This document shows, piece after piece, positions 48,528-56,661 of a stretch of DNA of 61,874 nt. Numbering within the stretch: position 1 is the stretch's first letter; the number at the start of each line of letters is the position of its first letter. The notes beneath the pieces are model-generated. The model saw only the letters and a list, made by a program, of their open reading frames with translations. It had not been told where the DNA came from and searched no databases. Both the position numbers and the translations under genes were made by a program. Source of the stretch: an uncultured Lachnospiraceae bacterium (GTDB lineage: Bacteria > Bacillota > Clostridia > Lachnospirales > Lachnospiraceae); contig CAJTVN010000024.1 of NCBI GenBank assembly GCA_910579685.1, positions 1 to 61,874 of the forward strand, read 5' to 3'.

Positions 48528-48869
48528 TGTGGTTCCTCCTGTTTTTTGCTGTTATTTATTATACCAGATATGCGGGAGGATTTCCTGAAAATTTTGCGGA
48601 AATTCAAGAGAAAGTTTATATAAAATTAATATGACAGAGATTAAGTTTAATGCTATACTGATTTCAAAGCATATATTTAGATCCTATCACATATTTGACC
48701 GGTAAAATGAAACGGTTATCAACAGCCTGTCAGGCGTCTGCGAGATCAGATAATCTATGCTTGTATTCCAAACAAAAACAGAAGAAATCAGGAGATCTCG
48801 TGGAAGAAAGTACAGCCGTAATTACGGCCGTATAAAATTTCCTTATGTGTCTCCGGTAAAGGAGTCGGT
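48528..48869 (+). other. Upstream region of second Rpn-like gene
   Basis: There is no gene. It holds a promoter at 48631-48659, then about 200 nt of leader with the palindrome GCCGTAATTACGGC (48815-48828) some 40 bases before the GTG start. The palindrome could be an autoregulatory site or an mRNA hairpin. Confidence 0.45.
48631..48659 (+). promoter_or_regulatory. Promoter of second Rpn-like gene
   Basis: ATGACA (48631-48636), 17-bp spacer, TATACT (48654-48659). Confidence 0.55.
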
Positions 48870-50063
48870 GTGGGAAGGAAAGATATTGGATTGAAAAGTT
48901 ACTTTCGGGATTCGGTGCGATATGCGGATCTGTGGAATGGAAGTGTATTTCAGGGAAGACAGGTGGTCAGGGCGGAAGAACTGCAGGAGATTACCCCGGT
49001 TCATTTAAAGTCGGACAGAGAAGCGGTGCTGGAAAGGACCGGGGATCTGGTTATGATGCAAAGCGGGAATGGAGGAAGGTATGCCGTGTTAGCATTGGAA
49101 AATCAGGAAAAAATAGACTATGGTATGCCTGCGCGCATTATGATTCAGGAAGCGCTGGAATACGACCGGCAGATGAAAGAGATCCGGCTTCAGAATGAAC
49201 GGACCTATAAAAGGTATTGCAAGGCTGAAAGGAAAGAAGCCTATAAAGATGTTTACGTGGATGAAGGTGAATATTTGTACAAATTTCGCAGGAAAGACCG
49301 CCTTTATCCCGTGGCAACTTTGGTGGTATACTGGGGAGAAGGGCAGTGGAAGGGAGCAAAGAGTCTTCATGAAATGATGGATTTTGACAATTTGCCTGCA
49401 GGAGAAGAGCTCAAGAGGCTGATTCCTGAATATCCGTTACATTTTCTCGATCTGTCCAGTTTCGAGCACATTGAGTATTTCAAGACAGAGCTTCGCCCTC
49501 TCTTTGGATTATTCCAGAGGCGAAATAGTAAGACCGGATTAGTGGATTACATCAGGGAGAATAAGGAGAATCTGACCATGGATGATGAGAGCTGGTATAT
49601 GCTTGGAGAGATGATCGGATCGAAGAGCATAAGCGGCATGATCCAGACGAGAGAACAGAAGAAATGGAGGAATGAGAAAATGGGTAATGCGTTTGACGAG
49701 CTGATAGAGGAGATAATAGCAGAAGGAATGGCAAAGGGAATGGCAAAGGGAATGGCAAAGGGAATGGCAAAGGGAATGGCGGAAGGGCAGGCTAAAGGCA
49801 TAGCGGAAGGACAGGCAAAAGGAATGGCGGAAGGACAGGCAAAAGGAATGGCTGAAGGAAAATTACAGGGAAGAGCAGAAGGTAAGATTATTGGGAAAGC
49901 GGAGTCCATTATGGATCTCTTAGAGGAATGCGGGGCTGTACCGGATCGATTGAGGGAAGCGATTTTAGAACAGACAGAAATCTCGGTGCTGAAAGACTGG
50001 CTCAAATTGGCGGCCCGTACGAAAAGCATTGATGAGTTTGCCCGGCTCAGTCACTTGATGTAA
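48870..50063 (+). CDS. Rpn/PD-(D/E)XK-family protein with GMAK repeat array
   Basis: 397 residues from GTG at 48870, seven bases after AAAGGAG. The opening GRKDIGLKSYFRDSVRYADL and the nuclease core (DLVMMQSGNGGRYAVLALEN with the E-x-Q of ENQEK) are standard for the Rpn/transposase-31 family, as is LYPVATLVVYWG. Residues 286-345 are fifteen four-residue units (GMAK, GMAE, GQAK and so on), then a short helical C-terminus. It differs from the Rpn-like protein at 40919, which has a heptad coiled coil instead of the Gly repeat. Function in Firmicutes is unproven; recombination-promoting nuclease activity is known for E. coli RpnA. Confidence 0.85.
   Translation: MGRKDIGLKSYFRDSVRYADLWNGSVFQGRQVVRAEELQEITPVHLKSDREAVLERTGDLVMMQSGNGGRYAVLALENQEKIDYGMPARIMIQEALEYDRQMKEIRLQNERTYKRYCKAERKEAYKDVYVDEGEYLYKFRRKDRLYPVATLVVYWGEGQWKGAKSLHEMMDFDNLPAGEELKRLIPEYPLHFLDLSSFEHIEYFKTELRPLFGLFQRRNSKTGLVDYIRENKENLTMDDESWYMLGEMIGSKSISGMIQTREQKKWRNEKMGNAFDELIEEIIAEGMAKGMAKGMAKGMAKGMAEGQAKGIAEGQAKGMAEGQAKGMAEGKLQGRAEGKIIGKAESIMDLLEECGAVPDRLREAILEQTEISVLKDWLKLAARTKSIDEFARLSHLM
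49725..49856 (+). repeat. 12-bp tandem repeat coding for GMAK-type units
   Basis: Eleven clear 12-bp units, the first four identical (GGAATGGCAAAG) and later ones diverged (GGAATGGCGGAA, GGACAGGCAAAA). The unit keeps frame, so slippage would change protein length by four residues at a time. Identity of the first units suggests recent expansion. Confidence 0.9.
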
Positions 50064-50128
50064 TAACAGGTATTGCAAAGGATGCCGTTGCTTTATGTCC
50101 TTTTGCCCCCAACATCATTATGGAAAGG

Positions 50129-50149
50129 AACGGCAGGATACCTGCCGTT
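50129..50149 (+). terminator. Hairpin after second Rpn-like gene
   Basis: AACGGCAGG-ATA-CCTGCCGTT, nine perfect pairs, followed by TGG. The U-tract is poor but position fits a terminator. Confidence 0.45.
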
Positions 50150-50161
50150 TGGTAAGCCCGG

Positions 50162-50272
50162 GAGCTTCCCGTCAGGGAGTTTATGAAGAGCGGCTATGCG
50201 TTCTGCCTGGAGTATGAGGTGCAGATCCGGGCGCATATGGAGAAGGTGGAGCGGGAAGGAATTTTGAGATAA
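50162..50272 (+). pseudogene. C-terminal remnant of unidentified gene
   Basis: An open frame reads ELPVREFMKSGYAFCLEYEV and continues to REGILR and a stop, ending 59 bases before the rhamnosidase start. It has no ribosome site or start at its front, and the amphipathic Glu/Arg-rich sequence looks like a genuine protein end. The family is not recognised. It is probably what remains of a gene deleted upstream of GH78. Confidence 0.4.
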
Positions 50273-50331
50273 TGTCTCGTCCGGACGGGCAGAACAGATG
50301 ATTCACAAAAAAGAGAGGAGGCAGCAGGAAC

Positions 50332-53148
50332 ATGAAACCTGTGCGCTTGATGACACAAAATATGACCGATCCCATCGGACTGGAGTGCAAAAAGCCCCGT
50401 TTTTCCTATCTTCTCCCCCTGGAACGCAGAGGGGAGAGGCAGACGGCGTACCAGATACTTGCCGCCTCGAGAAAAGAGCTGCTGGAAGAGGGGACGGCGG
50501 ATCTTTGGGACAGCGGAAAAATTGCGGAGGAAAGAAATTACGGGATTTCCTATGACGGGAAGCCGCTTGGCTGCAGGCAGGAGGTTTTCTGGAAGGTGCG
50601 CATCTGGGATGAGAGGGATACCGTTTCCGCCTGGAGTGACCACGCCCGCTTTGAGACCGGGCTGTCAGAGGCGGACTGGAAGGCCTGCTGGATCGGGCTG
50701 GGAGATGATTTTGAGGGGGACAAGTCCGCCGCAGCGGCTTTCAGAGGAGAGTTTTTCATCCGGGAAAGGGAATCTGTGGAAAAAGGCCGGCTTTATGTCA
50801 GCGGTCTTGGTCTTTTTAAAGCCAGCGTAAACGGTGCGCCGGTTTCGGAGAATCTGTTTGAACCGGGAGAGAGCGAGTTTAACCGGCGCATCTATTATGT
50901 GGCTTATGATATCACGGCCCACCTGCGGGAAGGCGCAAATGCGGTGGGCGTGGTCCTGGGAAACGGGCAGTACGTGAATTTTGCGGTGGATCCGGTCATG
51001 AAGTTTGCGGATGATACGCTGTGTGAAAAACACCGCTATCAGAAGGATGACACGATCTTTCTCAAAGACGGCATCTGCGGGGACAAGAAGCTTATCGCCC
51101 AGGTGGAGATTACCCGAAAGGACAAAAGCGTGGAGATTCTGGCGGCCAGCGACGAGTCCTGGACGACGGGAGACAGCCCTGTCACGTTCCAGAACTGGTA
51201 CGGCGGCGAGGACTTTGACGGACGGCGGGCCGCCGCATTGAAGGGGTGGGATGAGCCGGGGACAGCGTTTAGCGGCTGGCAACCGGCAAAAAGGATGGAG
51301 CCGCCGGCAGGAGGGCTGTGTGCAAAGGAGTTTCTGCCCGTCCGCATCCATGAGAGATGGCAGGCGGAAGCGGTGAAGCCTCTTCCGAACGGAAACTGGC
51401 TGGTGGACATGGGAAAGAACAGTGCGGGCTTCGTGTGCCTGAGGCTCTGGAATACCCAGGGACTTGAGGGACGCAAAATCGAGCTGTATCCGGCAGAGGT
51501 GCTAAAGCCGGATGGAAGCGGCGTGGATCAGGCGTCCTGTACCCAGAGCTGCGATCAGCTCTGGCAGTGCCGTGTAAAGGACAGCTATGTGATAGCGGGA
51601 ACCGGGACGGAGCAGTGGCATCCATCCTTCTGCTATCATGGGTTTCAGTATGTGGAGGTGGCGGGATTTCCGGGAACGCCCGCAGTGGAAAATTTTGAGG
51701 GCTGCGCTGTCCGGCTGATGAATGAGAAGCATTCTGACTTTGAGACGGACAATGAGATGTTAAACCGGATTGATGCGATGACGGACCGCTCCATTGAGAG
51801 CAATATGATGTGCAGCTTTACGGACTGTCCCCAAATCGAGAAGCTTGGGTGGCTGGAGACCACGCATCTGATGTTTTCCTCCATGGCGGCGGGATTTGAT
51901 ATCCGAAGCTGGATCCCCAAGATTATGAGGGATATGCAGGATGCCCAGGTGACGGACCGGCTCGCACAGGCAGAGCCCATGGAGGCGGACAGCCGCAGGT
52001 ATCCCGGATTTCCCTTTCATAAGTTCGCAAACCGGGAAACGGAGGAGCCTGGGTTTGTTCCGGGGATCGCTCCGGAATATTTCCGCATAGGGGGACTCTA
52101 TAAGGATCCCAACTGGGGAGGCGCCTGCGTCATGACGCCCTGGTACTATTACGTGGAATATGATGACATAACAATCCTCCGGGAGAACTTCGGGATGATG
52201 AAAGCCTATGTGGAGCATCTTTACCGTCAGTCTGAGAACGGTGTCCTGAGAGGCTATGCCCACATGGGAGAGTGGGGACAGCTGGACGAGGAGACTCCTG
52301 CAACGCTGGTGGCAACCTGCGCTTTTTACCTGCTCTGCGAAACCCTGTCAAAAACAGCGGGTATCCTGGGAAAAGAGAGGGAACGGGAGCGTTATGAGAA
52401 GATGGCCGGAGAGATACGGGAAGGCTTTTTCCGGGATAAGGAATGCTGGCAGCCGGAGAGCTGCGTGTGTGGAAACGGCAGTCAGGCAAGCTACGGGTGC
52501 GTGCTCTTCTCCGGGATTGCGGGGGCAAAGCACAGGGAGGTGCTTTTTGAGAAACTTCTTGGCGCCGTGTCAGAGAAAGCGTATCATCTCACCTCCGGGG
52601 AGGTTGGCCTGAAACAGGTGTTCTGTGCGCTGGCGGGGGGAGGGGCGAATGACGTGGTTTACCGTATGGTCATGAATCCGACGGCTCCCAGCTACCGCCA
52701 CCATGTGGAGCAGGGCCTTACCACTTTGCCGGAGTACTGGAATTACACGGAGCTGTGGAACGGGCTTGGACGTTCCAGAAACCATGCAATGATGGGACAT
52801 GTGAAAGAATGGCTTAGCCGTTATGTGATGGGGATCGCTCCGCTTTCGCCGGGCTACCGGAGGCTACGGATCCGGCCGTATCTGCAAAACGAGATCAGAC
52901 AGGTGAGAGGCTCCCTCTTCACCGTCCGGGGTAAGGTAAGCGTGGAATGCGTCCGAACCGAAAACCGGCTGATTATGCGGACGGATATCCCTGTGGGAGC
53001 ACAGGCGGATCTCTATCTGCCATGGGAGGGAGAAGGGGTCTGCTATCTGGACGGGGAGCCCTTTCCCAAGGCGAGAAGGATGCAGGACGGTTATTTTGAG
53101 ATCGAGGGAGTACCTGCCGGGCGTTATGAGTGGATGGTGAAACGCTGA
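50332..53148 (+). CDS. GH78 alpha-L-rhamnosidase
   Basis: 938 residues, full GH78 length; ATG after GGAGGCAGCAGGAAC. The N-terminal beta domains (about 1-330) begin NPIGLE-like with DPIGLECKKPRFSY and include a rhamnosidase sugar-binding domain. The (alpha/alpha)6 catalytic domain (about 470-850) contains CSFTDCPQIEKLGW (family norm CPQRDERLGW, here a conserved variant) and YAHMGEWGQLDEETP. A C-terminal beta-sandwich closes it. It removes terminal alpha-L-rhamnose from pectic or flavonoid glycosides. No signal peptide is present. The end overlaps the convergent GNAT gene by 25 bp. It stands apart from the main sugar cluster. Confidence 0.92.
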   Translation: MKPVRLMTQNMTDPIGLECKKPRFSYLLPLERRGERQTAYQILAASRKELLEEGTADLWDSGKIAEERNYGISYDGKPLGCRQEVFWKVRIWDERDTVSAWSDHARFETGLSEADWKACWIGLGDDFEGDKSAAAAFRGEFFIRERESVEKGRLYVSGLGLFKASVNGAPVSENLFEPGESEFNRRIYYVAYDITAHLREGANAVGVVLGNGQYVNFAVDPVMKFADDTLCEKHRYQKDDTIFLKDGICGDKKLIAQVEITRKDKSVEILAASDESWTTGDSPVTFQNWYGGEDFDGRRAAALKGWDEPGTAFSGWQPAKRMEPPAGGLCAKEFLPVRIHERWQAEAVKPLPNGNWLVDMGKNSAGFVCLRLWNTQGLEGRKIELYPAEVLKPDGSGVDQASCTQSCDQLWQCRVKDSYVIAGTGTEQWHPSFCYHGFQYVEVAGFPGTPAVENFEGCAVRLMNEKHSDFETDNEMLNRIDAMTDRSIESNMMCSFTDCPQIEKLGWLETTHLMFSSMAAGFDIRSWIPKIMRDMQDAQVTDRLAQAEPMEADSRRYPGFPFHKFANRETEEPGFVPGIAPEYFRIGGLYKDPNWGGACVMTPWYYYVEYDDITILRENFGMMKAYVEHLYRQSENGVLRGYAHMGEWGQLDEETPATLVATCAFYLLCETLSKTAGILGKERERERYEKMAGEIREGFFRDKECWQPESCVCGNGSQASYGCVLFSGIAGAKHREVLFEKLLGAVSEKAYHLTSGEVGLKQVFCALAGGGANDVVYRMVMNPTAPSYRHHVEQGLTTLPEYWNYTELWNGLGRSRNHAMMGHVKEWLSRYVMGIAPLSPGYRRLRIRPYLQNEIRQVRGSLFTVRGKVSVECVRTENRLIMRTDIPVGAQADLYLPWEGEGVCYLDGEPFPKARRMQDGYFEIEGVPAGRYEWMVKR

Positions 53149-53687
53149 CCGCCAGCAAAAGGTGTGTAGGATTGTCGCGGATTATACTGGGGACAAAGCT
53201 TCTCGTAGGCAAGCCTGGGATAGTCGTCCTCCTCCACATAGATTGTTCCGCAGTGGACAAAGCCGTTCTTTTTGAGGAGATTTTGCATGACGTAATTGTC
53301 CCCGTGGGTATCCATGCGAAGATGATTCCACTGATGAAATGCCCATTGTATGCAGAAGCTCCCGATACCCTTTACGGATCCATCGCCTGCCAGACGGTGG
53401 ATCACGGCATAGGGGCCATCGTCCAGCCAGGCGCCGTCCTCAATGATGCGGTAGGCCGGTTCGATATCCCTGCCCTTGCAAAAGAAAAAGGTACCCACGA
53501 TTCTGTCCTCATGTACACAGACATAGCTGCTGCCGTCCGCAATATCGGAGCGGATTAAGTCTGCGGGAGGCCAGTTCGTGGGGCCCCACTGATTGGGGTT
53601 TCCGTGCTCCGCCATGAAGCGTCGGGCGTGTTCATATATTTTCATGATTTGCGCAAAGTCTTCCGGGGTTGAACGGCGTATTGTCAT
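53124..53687 (-). CDS. GNAT-family N-acetyltransferase
   Basis: 187 residues; ATG at 53687 after AAAGGAGAACCAGC. It starts TIRRSTPEDFAQIMKIYEHA, the usual GNAT opening, with HEDRIVGTFFFCKG as the central beta strand, a GDGSVKGIGSFCIQWAF acetyl-CoA loop (normally QGxGxG/A) and NYVMQNLLKKNGFVHCGTIY at the end. The pyrophosphate loop is divergent. The acceptor substrate is unknown. It converges on the rhamnosidase gene. Confidence 0.85.
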   Translation of the reverse strand: MTIRRSTPEDFAQIMKIYEHARRFMAEHGNPNQWGPTNWPPADLIRSDIADGSSYVCVHEDRIVGTFFFCKGRDIEPAYRIIEDGAWLDDGPYAVIHRLAGDGSVKGIGSFCIQWAFHQWNHLRMDTHGDNYVMQNLLKKNGFVHCGTIYVEEDDYPRLAYEKLCPQYNPRQSYTPFAGGQRFTIHS

Positions 53688-53821
53688 TGCTGGTTCTCCT
53701 TTGAAATTTGATAGATTTTCTGTAAAACAATCATACCTGCCGGGAGGACGGATGGCAAGCTTTTTGTCAGCATGATAGAAGTTCCGTTGGCGGGGAGGGG
53801 AGATGGATAAGGGGAGATAAG

Positions 53822-53983
53822 ATGAAGCGAAGTATTTTTATCGAGGGAATTCCAGGTACGGGCAAGAGCACGATGCAGACCCGGCTGGCACAAAAAATGC
53901 AGGAATACCGGGTTTACCGGGAGGGGGACCGTTTGGGGAAAGAAAGAGAGAATTTGGGAGGAAGACAATGGAAGTTTCCATAA
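53822..53983 (+). pseudogene. Truncated P-loop nucleotide kinase
   Basis: 53 codons from ATG at 53822 read MKRSIFIEGIPGTGKSTMQT, RLAQKMQEYRVYREGD, then a different-looking tail and a stop that overlaps the next gene by 16 nt. The P-loop GIPGTGKST and the YREGD end of strand 2 match small kinases of about 180-200 residues; everything after that is missing. It shows a deletion that fused the 5' third of the kinase gene to the ribosome-site region of the next gene. Confidence 0.65.
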
Positions 53984-54597
53984 TCGGAGGGGCGGACGGC
54001 CCCACATCCATATTTTTGGCGGGAAGGATCGGCAGCAGGTTTCTCATTCCCGCGATTCTTATAATGATTTTGTTTTACGGAATCTATTTCGCCAAGATGA
54101 TTCAACAGAGACGCCGGGGGATACGGACGGACCAGCTTGGACGGGGGAAGGACAAAAGGGTACGGCTGACGGAATGCGTCCTTAAGGCGGCGACGGTTCT
54201 CATTGTACCGGTTCAGCTTTTATCCATCCTGTCGGATTGGAGTTTTCTTCCGTGTGGCCTCAGAGTGTCGGGGATTGTGATCGGTCTTTTGGGGGATCTG
54301 GTTTTTCTGCTGGCGGTGGTGACCATGAAGGACAGCTGGCGGGCAGGGATACCGGATGAGGGCGGGATGCGGTTTGTCTGTCATGGAATCTACAGATACA
54401 GCAGAAATCCAGCCTTTCTGGGATTCGATATGATGTATGCGGGAATCCTGCTCCTTTATTTTAACTGGCTGTTACTCTTTTTTACCATATGGGCTGCGGC
54501 AATGCTTCACTGGCAGATCCTTCAGGAAGAAAAATACCTGGAAAAAGAATTTGGTGAGAAATACCTGGAATATAAGCGGCAGGTACGAAGATATTGA
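53968..54597 (+). CDS. Isoprenylcysteine-methyltransferase-like membrane protein with OadB-like N-terminal tag
   Basis: 209 residues; ATG after GGGAGGAAGACA, inside the kinase remnant. Four or five helices are predicted (about 25-45, 75-100, 105-125, 160-180). The C-terminal FVCHGIYRYSRNPAFLGFDM and EEKYLEKEFGEKYLEYKRQV are the ICMT/PEMT-family signature. In bacteria these integral-membrane methyltransferases have mostly unknown lipid or small-molecule substrates. The first 20 residues, MEVSIIGGADGPTSIFLAGR, instead copy a conserved membrane-loop motif of the decarboxylase Na+ pump beta subunit (OadB/GcdB). This tag is not part of ICMT proteins and points to a gene-fusion event. Confidence 0.8.
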   Translation: MEVSIIGGADGPTSIFLAGRIGSRFLIPAILIMILFYGIYFAKMIQQRRRGIRTDQLGRGKDKRVRLTECVLKAATVLIVPVQLLSILSDWSFLPCGLRVSGIVIGLLGDLVFLLAVVTMKDSWRAGIPDEGGMRFVCHGIYRYSRNPAFLGFDMMYAGILLLYFNWLLLFFTIWAAAMLHWQILQEEKYLEKEFGEKYLEYKRQVRRY

Positions 54598-54660
54598 AAT
54601 TGCGGAGGATAAGAGGTATGATGAATTTATCATCACATCTAACAGAAAGGGAGACGGAGA

Positions 54661-56340
54661 ATGAAATTCAAGGACATGCCCTACAAGAGGGTGGAAAAGG
54701 AAGAGCTGGAGAAAGCGCTCACAGGGATCATGGAGGAATTTAAGGCGGCTTCCTCCGGGGAAGAGCAGTTTGAGATCCACAAAAAGTATTATGAGCTCAT
54801 GGACGACGTGGCAACGAACATGACGGTTGCCAATATCCGCCATGACGTGGACACCACGGATTCCTTCTATGACAAGGAGAAGGAATACTACGACGAGATG
54901 GAGCCCATCATCAACAATCTGCAGATTTCCTACGACAAGCTGCTCTACAATTCCTCATACAGGGATTATCTGGTGGGCAAAATCGGTCCGGTGGCCTTTA
55001 AGAGCATGGAGCTCAGCTTTAAGGCGTTTGACGAAAAGCTGATTCCCCTGATGCAGGAGGAGAACAATCTTGTGACCAGCTACAATAAGCTGATTGCCAG
55101 TGCCAAGATCGACTGGGAAGGCGAGACATTGAACCTATCCCTGATGACGCCCTATCTGTCCCATGTGGATCGGGATGTGCGCATCCGGGCGTGGAACAAG
55201 TACACGGCGTTTTTCGAGGAGAACGGGGACAAGCTGGATGAGATTTTTGATAAGCTGGTGAAAAACCGCACGGCTCAGGCGAGGGAGCTGGGGTACGAGA
55301 ATTATGTGGAGCTCGGGTATTACCGCATGAACCGCAACTGCTACGGCAAGGAGCAGGTGGAGAACTTCCGCAGACAGGTGAAGGAGGTCTGGGTTCCCTT
55401 TGTGGCAAAGCTCAATGAAAAGAGAAAGCAGCGCCTTGGACTGGATAAACTCGCCTACTATGATGAGAAGGTTTACTTCCAGAACGGAAATCCCAAGCCT
55501 ACGGGAACTCCGGAGGAGATCCTGCAGGCGGGACAGAAGATGTACCGCGAGCTTTCAGACGAGACCAGGGAATTCTTTGACTTCATGATGGAGAATCAGC
55601 TCTTTGACGTGCTTGGCCGCAAGACAAAGAGGGCCGGAGGCTATATGACGTATCTGCCCAACTACAAATCCCCCTTTATCTTCGCCAACTTTAACGGCAC
55701 CAGCGGGGATGTGGACGTCATCACCCATGAATGCGGCCACGCCTTCCAGGGCTTCATCAGCGGAAAGGATCCCATCCGGGAGCATGCGAACATCACCATG
55801 GAGACGGCGGAAATCCACTCCATGTCTATGGAATTCTTTACGGAAGGCTGGATGGATCTGTTCTTTGGGGACAGGAAGCAGGACTATATTGACATGCATC
55901 TGGAGGATTCGGCGGCTTTTATCCCCTACGGCTGTATGGTGGACGAATTCCAGCACATTGTGTATGAGAATCCGGATATGACGCCGGCGCAGAGGAACGC
56001 TGCCTGGAGAAAGCTGGAGATGGAATACAAGCCGCATCTCGATTACGAGGATAACAAGCGTTTCGGGGAGGGCGGCTACTGGCAGAGGCAGCTTCATATT
56101 TACAATTACCCCTTCTACTACATTGATTACTGTCTGGCACAGACCTGCGCCCTGCAGTACAAGGTGTGGATGGATCAGGATTACAAAGCAGCATGGCAGA
56201 GCTACCTGAAACTCTGCGGGCTGTCCGCAAGCGACTTCTATGTGAATATGCTGAAGGAAGTGGGCTTAAAGCTTCCCTTCGAGGAGGGCTGCATGAAAGA
56301 TATGGCGGATAAGCTGGAGAAAAAGATCCAGGGAATCTGA
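54661..56340 (+). CDS. pepF: M3-family oligoendopeptidase F
   Basis: 559 residues; ATG after AAAGGGAGACGGAGA. The M3 zinc motif is H-E-C-G-H (356-360) in VITHECGHAFQGF, with the third ligand in ETAEIHSMSMEFF about 25 residues later. The C-terminal substrate-gating YNYPFYYIDYCLAQTCALQY is also family-typical. It cleaves short peptides in the cytoplasm, for nutrition or signal-peptide clearance. The length is normal for the Lachnospiraceae/Bacillus PepF branch. It follows the ICMT-like gene by 63 bp and may be co-transcribed. A GC-rich hairpin lies after the stop. Confidence 0.94.
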   Translation: MKFKDMPYKRVEKEELEKALTGIMEEFKAASSGEEQFEIHKKYYELMDDVATNMTVANIRHDVDTTDSFYDKEKEYYDEMEPIINNLQISYDKLLYNSSYRDYLVGKIGPVAFKSMELSFKAFDEKLIPLMQEENNLVTSYNKLIASAKIDWEGETLNLSLMTPYLSHVDRDVRIRAWNKYTAFFEENGDKLDEIFDKLVKNRTAQARELGYENYVELGYYRMNRNCYGKEQVENFRRQVKEVWVPFVAKLNEKRKQRLGLDKLAYYDEKVYFQNGNPKPTGTPEEILQAGQKMYRELSDETREFFDFMMENQLFDVLGRKTKRAGGYMTYLPNYKSPFIFANFNGTSGDVDVITHECGHAFQGFISGKDPIREHANITMETAEIHSMSMEFFTEGWMDLFFGDRKQDYIDMHLEDSAAFIPYGCMVDEFQHIVYENPDMTPAQRNAAWRKLEMEYKPHLDYEDNKRFGEGGYWQRQLHIYNYPFYYIDYCLAQTCALQYKVWMDQDYKAAWQSYLKLCGLSASDFYVNMLKEVGLKLPFEEGCMKDMADKLEKKIQGI

Positions 56341-56351
56341 GCTGAGAAAGG

Positions 56352-56380
56352 AAGAAGGAGCGGCAGGCCGCTCCTTCTTG
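56352..56380. terminator. Hairpin after pepF
   Basis: AAGAAGGAGCGGC pairs with GCCGCTCCTTCTT around a two-base centre; thirteen perfect pairs. There is no U-tract on the plus strand. It can serve both pepF and the reverse-strand ABC remnant. Confidence 0.6.
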
Positions 56381-56388
56381 TGTGAAGG

Positions 56389-56577
56389 CTATGCCTCTGC
56401 CGGCTGAAGCTCGTAGAGGCGTTTGTAAAGACCGTCCTTTGCCAGCGGTTCCTGGTGGGTGCCGGATTCCTGAATCGGCTCAAAAAAGCTTCCGATATAA
56501 GGGATAAAGATGAACAGCGTGCCAAGGGACAGACTTCCGCTTAAAACAAAATGAAATCCCTTTCTAAGCTCTTGCAT
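56389..56577 (-). pseudogene. ABC exporter with large internal deletion
   Basis: A 62-codon reverse frame joins two parts of one ABC exporter. The first part is MQELRKGFHFVLSGSLSLGT and LFIFIPYIGSFFEPIQ, the last transmembrane helices before the linker. The second is ESGTHQEPLAKDGLYKRLYE, the extreme C-terminus after the switch region. The roughly 250 residues of nucleotide-binding domain between them are gone, and the join stays in frame. It is certainly inactive as a transporter. Confidence 0.7.
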
Positions 56578-56600
56578 TTTGGCTGATTTCGTATTATAGT
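56572..56600 (+). promoter_or_regulatory. Promoter of orphan flagellin gene
   Basis: TTGCAT (56572-56577), 17-bp spacer, TATAGT (56595-56600). This is a SigA-type promoter; no flagellar SigD consensus is seen, which is unusual for flagellin. Confidence 0.6.
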
Positions 56601-56661
56601 TAAATTGTAAAATGATGTAAAAATAGGTACAAAGACAGGCTTTGTGCGGAGAGGAGCAGTT

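Noticed and set aside
49725..49856. Short regular repeats that might suggest a CRISPR array
   Set aside because: The 12-bp units are contiguous with no spacers and encode GMAK-type protein repeats in frame.
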